Source of the DNA: Extensimonas vulgaris
GTDB lineage: Bacteria; Pseudomonadota; Gammaproteobacteria; Burkholderiales; Burkholderiaceae_C
Direction: 5' to 3'
Assembly (NCBI RefSeq): GCF_003337425.1
Contig: NZ_QPJU01000009.1
Coordinates: forward strand, 62,001 to 126,000
DNA: 64,000 nucleotides
The position numbers and the translations under genes were made by a program. The first letter of the stretch is position 1. Every line of letters starts with the position of its first letter. Positions 59,125 to 64,000 of this stretch are shown in pieces. The notes below the pieces were generated by a model. It was not told where the DNA came from, ran no database searches, and saw nothing but the letters and a program-made list of their open reading frames with translations.

Positions 59125-59336
59125 GCGCCCGCCTCCCCATGCCCTTGTGACGGAGCACTCTCATCCGCGCCCCCGGCACGCACCCAGTCGTCCACTTCGG
59201 ACAGCTTGAATTTCCAGAGACGGCCGACGCGGTGCGCGGGCAGCCCGCGGCGCTCGCGCCAGCGATAGACGGTGTCCTTCGCCACGCCCAGGTGTTGGGC
59301 GACCTGCTCGACAGAAACCCACGGCTCTGTGGTCAT
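59121..59336 (-). CDS. small HTH_17 DNA-binding protein at the head of the hsd operon
   Basis: A 71-aa excisionase-like protein with the helix-turn-helix VSVEQVAQHLGVAKDTVYRWRERRGLP and the wing VGRLWKFKLSEVDDWV. It overlaps hsdR by 4 bp and is first in the operon, so it may regulate the restriction genes. A TTG start 42 bp upstream is also open. Confidence 0.8.
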   Translation of the reverse strand: MTTEPWVSVEQVAQHLGVAKDTVYRWRERRGLPAHRVGRLWKFKLSEVDDWVRAGGADESAPSQGHGEAGA

Positions 59337-59482
59337 GGCGTCCGCGCTTGCCAACTGGAAGCGCCTCAAGTAGCTCAAAACAGATGAAAGTCTATCATCG
59401 GATAGGGTGCTTTCCCAAGCTTGGCTTCCGGGAGCGGCAGCGCGTGAATGGAGATGTCACCCACGAGCCAAGGAGTCCTGCG

Positions 59483-59686
59483 ATGAACAACCAGCCCACC
59501 GCCCTCGACGCCCATCTCGCCCGAGCCGCCGCCATCCACTTTAAGTTGACTCCGCTACGGCAACTGGCCGATGGCCACTTCGGCCACGACCCGGACGCCA
59601 TCCACTGGGGCCACGTGGGTGACCTGGGGCGGGCGAATCAGGCGCTGGATGATCTGCTGGCGATCTTCGACGGCAAAGCCGAGTGA
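59483..59686 (+). CDS. small hypothetical protein of the island
   Basis: A 67-aa protein beginning MNNQPTALDAHLARAAAIHF with a good AAGGAG ribosome site. I do not recognise it with confidence; a short acidic helical protein of this kind is common next to DUF3489 genes in integrative islands. It is divergent from the hsd operon. Confidence 0.6.
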   Translation: MNNQPTALDAHLARAAAIHFKLTPLRQLADGHFGHDPDAIHWGHVGDLGRANQALDDLLAIFDGKAE

Positions 59687-59697
59687 GGGGGGCGACC

Positions 59698-60183
59698 ATG
59701 GACACCCAGCCTAAACTCTCACCAGCGCAAAACCTGCTGCTACGTTCTGCCGCCCGCCGCGCCGATGGGCGCGTGATTCCGCCCGACACCCTTCGCGGCG
59801 GTGTACGGGTCAAGGTGCTGGCCGCACTGCTCCAGCGCGGGTGGATCGAGCCTGCCGACGACGGCCAGGTGATGACCGACGCGGGCTACGCGGCCATCGA
59901 ACAGCAGCGACCCGCGCCGCCGGATGACGTCCAGCCGACGGACACCATCGGCGATCTCCAGCTTTTGGAGGGCATCTCAGTGCGGCCCGGCACCAAGCTC
60001 GCAGCTCTGGTTGTGGCGCTGCGCCGCCCGCAGGGGGCGACCAGCCTGCAACTGATGCTGGCCACCGGCTGGCAGCCGCACACCGTGCGCGGCGCGATCT
60101 CCGGGATGCTGCGCAAGAAACTGGGCCTGAACGTGGTGCTGGCGCACAACGACACTGGCGAGCGGGTGTATCGCGTGGTCTGA
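59698..60183 (+). CDS. DUF3489 domain protein
   Basis: A 161-aa protein whose C-terminal half matches DUF3489: LAALVVALRRPQGATSLQLM, then TGWQPHTVRGAISGMLRKKLG and RVYRVV. The domain looks like a winged helix and occurs in mobile islands. The ATG at 59698 follows GAGGGGGG. A hairpin (60190-60222) follows the stop. The function is unknown. Confidence 0.82.
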   Translation: MDTQPKLSPAQNLLLRSAARRADGRVIPPDTLRGGVRVKVLAALLQRGWIEPADDGQVMTDAGYAAIEQQRPAPPDDVQPTDTIGDLQLLEGISVRPGTKLAALVVALRRPQGATSLQLMLATGWQPHTVRGAISGMLRKKLGLNVVLAHNDTGERVYRVV

Positions 60184-60584
60184 TCGGCTGCCAAGGGCGT
60201 TCAGTTTTTGGAGACCCTTGGCTTCCGCGTCACCGTGGCCGATTTCAGGGATTGGAGCGGTGAATCGCGTGCAAACCCGTGCCAGCATTGAGTTTCCGTC
60301 CCCGGCCGTTTTTCTGCGGTCGGGGTGCAAACCTGCGAACCCGGTACGCACCGAGGTTCGCACCTTCCCAGTTCGTCAGCGTACCGCACACGCCAGCACT
60401 GACGCGGCATTCGATTCACCAGCCCGCGTCACCGGGTGCGAACCGCAAACCCTGCAAACCTTGTTTTGTTGTCAGACGGTAGTGCGATGCCGCGCTGTCG
60501 CCCCCCGTATCGGAATTTGGCCAGGAAGGACCCCTTTCGCCCAGGGCGGGACGATGGAGTCACGAAACGTGAGCCCATCCTGAC

Positions 60585-60620
60585 GAGAGTGCGGTGAGCA
60601 TTCCCGATGCTCACACTCTC
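60585..60620 (+). terminator. strong hairpin, probable terminator
   Basis: Outer arms GAGAGTG / CACTCTC and inner arms TGAGCAT / ATGCTCA with a 5-nt loop and a small bulge. The hairpin is followed by TTTAG, a weak T-tract, so termination is plausible but not certain. Confidence 0.5.
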
Positions 60621-60655
60621 TTTAGAGAGGAAACACCGGGAACCCGGGAACGCGC

Positions 60656-60752
60656 TGATTTCGTTGGGTTTTAATCCTTCCCGGCCCCGCTGGGGACGAT
60701 TTGCCCCGGGAACGATTTAAACCCTTGATTTTGCTGGTTCTTAATCCTTCCC
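60656..60752. repeat. pair of ~27-bp imperfect direct repeats
   Basis: Two copies, 70 bp apart, share TGATTT, TGG and TTAATCCTTCCC. CCGGGAAC and GGGAATGATT boxes recur around them. They lie just past the end of the RepA-like gene. Confidence 0.55.
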
Positions 60753-60814
60753 ACCCTCTGAGCGTTCCCGGTGGGAAAGCGGGACCCGGGAATGATTGTT
60801 TGGGCTGGGAAGCA

Positions 60815-62962
60815 TTATTCGACAACGGGCCGACCGGCGCTGGAGCGCGTCAGGTGGCCGGTGACGAACACCGCCTGACCTTGGGCAACCGGGCCATCGG
60901 GCACGTCCAGCCACTTCACCAGCCTCGAGCCTTCGGCCATGGCCGTGACCAGCTCACCCTGCGCCAGCAAGGCATCCACCCAGCCGGTAAGCCGATGCTT
61001 GCCGATGGCGTGGAAGGGCTCGGGCAATTCGTGGCGGCGCTCGTACAGACCATTGCCGCCGGTCTTGGTGTAGGGCTTGCCATCTCGCGCGGCGCGGGCG
61101 ATGGCGGATTTCAGCGCGGGCAACAGGTCATCCGGCTCTGGCCGGGTCTGCCGCAGACGGTCGGTGCAATCGACCAGCAAGCCGCTGGTGCTGCGCAAGA
61201 AGGTGGCCACGCGCAGGTTGGCGCGGCCGTTGGCCTTGACCACGCCGCCCATCACCACGCGGCCACGCTCGAACGGTTCGCCCAATGCCTCGCAGAGCTT
61301 CTTGGCCTGATCTTCCTTCGGGTGCCACAGGGCATAAACCGCGCGCACGCCATCAACCAGCCCGCCGGTGCCGCGAATGGCTTCTCGCGCTTGCTCGGGT
61401 GTGGAGGCCTCGCGTTTGGCGAAGTGGTGCGACACGATCACCGATGCACCCGTGCTGGCTGCCAATGCCGCCAAACGCGAGCAGACGAACTGGGCGTTTT
61501 CCGGCACGTTCAAATCCAGCGCACACAGCGGCTGCAGCGGATCGAGCACCACCAGGCACAGGCTGGGCACGGCCTTGAGCTGCCGTTCCAAATCCATCCA
61601 CGCCGCCGTGATCGCGGGGCCACGGGTGGCAGGATCGGGCGCAAACAGCGGCACCGCACCTCCTGCATCGGGCAGGGGCAGCACATAAAGCCGATCGGGA
61701 ATCGGCCCCAGGGCATTCAACCGGTTGTGCACCTCGATGGCGTCGTCCTCGGCGGTGATGTAGATCGCCACGCCTTGGCCCGTCAATGCGCCACCGAACA
61801 AGGTGGGGGCATTGGCCCAGACGCTATCGAAGGTCGCGACTTCACGCGTCAGCGCCAGCAACAGGAACGATTTGCCAACTCCACCCGCAGCGGCGATCAG
61901 CGCGGCCTGCGCTTGGGGGAACACGCCTTCGACCAACCAGCGGCGCGGCTGAGGCTGCCCGGTAAAACGATCTGCCGCCCGCCAGCGGGTAATGTCCAGC
62001 GCTGGGGTGGCTGCTATGGTGGTGTCGGAGACCAGCTGCGAGGAGCGCAACAGCCCTTCAACATCGAAGCCTTCCTCCACCGCATCGGCAGCGTCCCATT
62101 TCGCGGGCTTGTCCTGTGGCACGCTGACGCGGCGCACCGTGGCCCCGGTGCGTATCAACTTCTGGATGACGGCATCGGCATATCGGGCGCCAGCCTCGTC
62201 GTGGTCCGGCCAGACAGCGACCATCTTGCCAGCCAGCGGCGTCCAGTCGGTTTTGTCGAGGGCTGTGGCGGCACCGCCCATGGCGGTGGTGGCCACGATG
62301 CCACGCTGCATCAGGGCATCGGCACACTTCTCACCTTCAACCAATACCACGGCGTCGGCGGTAGCGATGGCGGGCAGGTTGTAGAGCGGACGCGGTTCCG
62401 GCATTCGCATCGCCCGCGCCCGTACATCCCAAGGGCGATACTGCTTGCCGGTGGGTGTGTCGTGGCGATATACACAGGCCAGCAGGCTCCCATCGGCCGC
62501 CAGGTAATCCCATTTGCCGGTGTGTGGGCCGAGATCGTCATACGTGCTGGTCGCGCGAATCACAGGCACGGACGTCATGCGCGGCACCATCAGCCAATCG
62601 CCTGCGTCTTCCAGCAGGTCGCTGAAATCGGCGGGCAAGTGATAACCCCGGATACTGGCCCACAGCGCCAGCACGTCGCCCGATTCGCCGGTGGCAAAGT
62701 CGATCCAAACGCCACGCTTGGAGCCTTCCAGCTCAACCACCAGACTGTCGCCCGGCTCGCCTTGCAGGTTGCCAATGTAGAACTGGCTGCCACGCCGTTT
62801 GCCACGCGGAAACAGATAGAGTAGTACCGATTCCAATTGATGCAGCAGGCGCGTGCGGATTTCGTCCTTGTCGTGGCGCGGCAGGATGACATCGGCCGCA
62901 TCGTTGAAATCGAAGAAGGGATGACGGAGCGCTGACGCGGCTTGGGAGGTGCTCGCCATCAT
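60815..62962 (-). CDS. RepA-like helicase/primase with Toprim domain
   Basis: A 715-aa protein with an N-terminal DNA-primase-like part, a Toprim domain (VLVEGEKCADALMQ, then VWPDHDEAG) and a C-terminal RecA-type ATPase (AAAGGVGKSFLLLAL; LCLVVLDPLQPL; VIVSHHFAK) of the RepA/AAA_25 type. This layout serves replication of plasmids and integrative elements. Its ATG overlaps the stop of the preceding small gene. Confidence 0.85.
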   Translation of the reverse strand: MMASTSQAASALRHPFFDFNDAADVILPRHDKDEIRTRLLHQLESVLLYLFPRGKRRGSQFYIGNLQGEPGDSLVVELEGSKRGVWIDFATGESGDVLALWASIRGYHLPADFSDLLEDAGDWLMVPRMTSVPVIRATSTYDDLGPHTGKWDYLAADGSLLACVYRHDTPTGKQYRPWDVRARAMRMPEPRPLYNLPAIATADAVVLVEGEKCADALMQRGIVATTAMGGAATALDKTDWTPLAGKMVAVWPDHDEAGARYADAVIQKLIRTGATVRRVSVPQDKPAKWDAADAVEEGFDVEGLLRSSQLVSDTTIAATPALDITRWRAADRFTGQPQPRRWLVEGVFPQAQAALIAAAGGVGKSFLLLALTREVATFDSVWANAPTLFGGALTGQGVAIYITAEDDAIEVHNRLNALGPIPDRLYVLPLPDAGGAVPLFAPDPATRGPAITAAWMDLERQLKAVPSLCLVVLDPLQPLCALDLNVPENAQFVCSRLAALAASTGASVIVSHHFAKREASTPEQAREAIRGTGGLVDGVRAVYALWHPKEDQAKKLCEALGEPFERGRVVMGGVVKANGRANLRVATFLRSTSGLLVDCTDRLRQTRPEPDDLLPALKSAIARAARDGKPYTKTGGNGLYERRHELPEPFHAIGKHRLTGWVDALLAQGELVTAMAEGSRLVKWLDVPDGPVAQGQAVFVTGHLTRSSAGRPVVE

Positions 62963-63204
62963 TGCGTGTGCACCGTATCCAGCCGTGCCTTGAACCAATC
63001 GCCGTTGGCACGCACGCAGTAGTAGGCGCGACCGGGGCCGGTGTCCTTGCTATCGGGCACGATCCACAACTGCTCACGGGCGTCGTAACGCCAGCTGCCC
63101 GGGCCGAACATCTTGTCGAGCACCGCCTCGATGCCGTGTTCGGCAATATGGGCGCGCAGTTGCCGTGTGAGGGTGTCGCGCTGGCGGCGCTGGGTCCGGT
63201 TCAT
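62959..63204 (-). CDS. small hypothetical protein upstream of the RepA-like gene
   Basis: An 81-aa protein with a basic N-terminus (MNRTQRRQRDTLTRQLRAHI) and a C-terminal domain (FGPGSWRYDAREQLWIVPD). I do not recognise it. It is coupled by ATGA overlaps to the AlpA-like gene before it and the RepA-like gene after it. Confidence 0.6.
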   Translation of the reverse strand: MNRTQRRQRDTLTRQLRAHIAEHGIEAVLDKMFGPGSWRYDAREQLWIVPDSKDTGPGRAYYCVRANGDWFKARLDTVHTQ

Positions 63205-63425
63205 CGCCAGATGCCTTCGCTGACGAATTGGCCTGCGGTGCAACGGCGGGTGCGCTGAGCTTCGTGCGCCGACACATCATCCATGCGGTACAGCACCCTG
63301 CTGCCGAGTTTGAGAAACGTGGGGCCGGTGCCGGTCATGCGCCAGCGTTCGAGGGTTTTTTCAGAAAGACCCCAGCGCGCAGCAAGAGCGCGCGGGGTAA
63401 TCAGTTCGGGCAGCGTGTTTTGCAT
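63201..63425 (-). CDS. AlpA-like transcriptional regulator/excisionase
   Basis: A 74-aa MerR-like helix-turn-helix protein (LITPRALAARWGLSEKTLERWR; FLKLGSRVLYRMDDVSAHE). AGGAG precedes the ATG. It is the first gene of the leftward replication module and probably controls it or excision. Confidence 0.85.
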   Translation of the reverse strand: MQNTLPELITPRALAARWGLSEKTLERWRMTGTGPTFLKLGSRVLYRMDDVSAHEAQRTRRCTAGQFVSEGIWR

Positions 63426-63728
63426 CGGAATCTCCTGTCGTCGGTGGGGGACGCTGTCCCGTCGAGAGGGATGCGCGCCCGCAATGAGGAGATTCTTCGC
63501 CTGTTGATTTGCGAAGGCAAATGGCCAAAATTCGCTTTTGTACGAAACGGCTACCAATAGCCCCAAGCATTACCCTAGATTGCTATCCGCTTCAGGGCAT
63601 TTTTACAACACCGAGGCGGAGTGATGCCCGCAAACCCGCAATCACCCGCTACGCCCTGATCGACCTGAACTGTCTCTGCGCGGACCATTACTCCTGTCTG
63701 AACCGTTCTCTCTCGACAGGAGCCCACC
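63426..63728. other. 303-bp divergent intergenic region
   Basis: It lies between the leftward AlpA-like gene and a rightward gene that leaves the window. A short TTTGC-GAAG-GCAAA symmetry is present near 63510. It should hold both promoters, but I cannot place them confidently. Confidence 0.4.
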
Positions 63729-64000
63729 GTGAATTTGATCCGCCGCAACAAAAAATCCACCGACCTTCCAGCCAACACCGCATCCTCACTGAACGAAATC
63801 GGTGACGTCAGCGCCGTGGCGCAGATGTTCGACCGACTGCGTCAGCAGAATGCCCAGTACGACCAAGCCATTGCGGCATTGGTGGCAGCCAACCGCATCA
63901 CCTGTGGCTGGGACAAACCCGCCGAACCCGAAATGACGCTGACCATCCAACGCGAGGTGCTGATGGCCTTGGGGGATACCGATGCGCTGGCGAAATTCGA
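63729..64000 (+). CDS. hypothetical protein, cut by the window edge
   Basis: A GTG start with AGGAG upstream opens a frame that runs to the end of the window (~90 codons). It begins MNLIRRNKKSTDLPANTASS and contains a helical stretch VAQMFDRLRQQNAQYDQAI. I recognise no family. It is divergent from the AlpA-like gene and probably belongs to the same element. Confidence 0.6.
   Translation, partial: MNLIRRNKKSTDLPANTASSLNEIGDVSAVAQMFDRLRQQNAQYDQAIAALVAANRITCGWDKPAEPEMTLTIQREVLMALGDTDALAKF

Larger units (their letters stand above)
60184..60814. other. 631-bp intergenic region with hairpins and direct repeats
   Basis: No convincing gene. It holds a hairpin after the DUF3489 gene (60190-60222), several short GCAAACC repeats, a strong hairpin (60585-60620) and two ~27-bp direct repeats containing TTAATCCTTCCC (60656-60682 and 60726-60752). 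A 121-codon frame at 60218-60583 lacks recognisable content. This could be the replication origin region of the element, or just a decayed border. Confidence 0.55.

Noticed and set aside
60218-60583. 121-codon ORF in the repeat region
   Set aside because: Composition is atypical, it runs through short repeats, and it has no ribosome site or recognisable domain.

Overview
The window is a high-GC stretch of a betaproteobacterial chromosome, most likely Burkholderiales and probably Comamonadaceae. The evidence is an arginine-type elongation factor P next to its rhamnosyltransferase EarP, a PhaR regulator of polyhydroxyalkanoate storage, a thiO-thiS-thiG-thiE cluster, and a dispersed ~45-bp repeat that I associate with this family. 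The genus cannot be fixed from the sequence alone.

Layout. 1-5.1 kb: a murein LD-carboxypeptidase, then a leftward fatty-acid or hydroxy-acid cluster (enoyl-CoA hydratase, Crp/Fnr regulator, aminoglycoside-phosphotransferase-fold kinase, acyl-CoA dehydrogenase). 5.2-7.2 kb: a FimV-like membrane protein. 7.3-11.5 kb: thiamine genes thiOSGE (leftward) and thiD (rightward). 11.5-14.7 kb: an acyl-CoA dehydrogenase remnant, an SDR reductase and an NDP-forming acyl-CoA synthetase. 14.8-22.7 kb: a compact integrative element in the 3' end of tRNA-Thr(CGT), bounded by 48-bp direct repeats. It carries a tyrosine integrase, a HigB/HigA toxin-antitoxin pair, an AlpA-like protein and a Toprim/DUF3987 replication protein. 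22.7-48.5 kb: housekeeping genes (fbp, pepN, prfB with its programmed frameshift, a hydrolase, an aldo/keto reductase, a YbaK-type deacylase, a tripartite efflux operon, panC, panB, nadC, nadA, phaR, rimO, efp, earP, a YgiQ-type radical SAM gene, uvrC).

49.2-59.4 kb is a leftward defence operon whose genes overlap or nearly touch: small HTH protein, hsdR, hsdM, hsdS, then an SMC/ABC-type ATPase and an HNH nuclease resembling the PtuA/PtuB pair of Septu. It looks like a type I restriction-modification locus with an embedded second anti-phage module. HsdS is unusual: its two target-recognition halves are near copies, which predicts a symmetric bipartite DNA target, and it has a long extra C-terminal domain. 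59.4-64 kb holds small mobile-element genes and a leftward replication module (AlpA-like, small protein, RepA-like Toprim/helicase) that continues past the window.

Small repeats are abundant. A 166-bp long-hairpin element with CTAG ends occurs twice whole and once as a half copy; the half copy supplies the stop codons of two convergent genes. A second CTAG-ended hairpin element abuts one whole copy. The ~45-bp dispersed repeat occurs seven times, four of them in frame inside conserved protein genes. A 9-bp tandem repeat lies at the start of uvrC, and 11-bp tandem repeats mark the integrative element.
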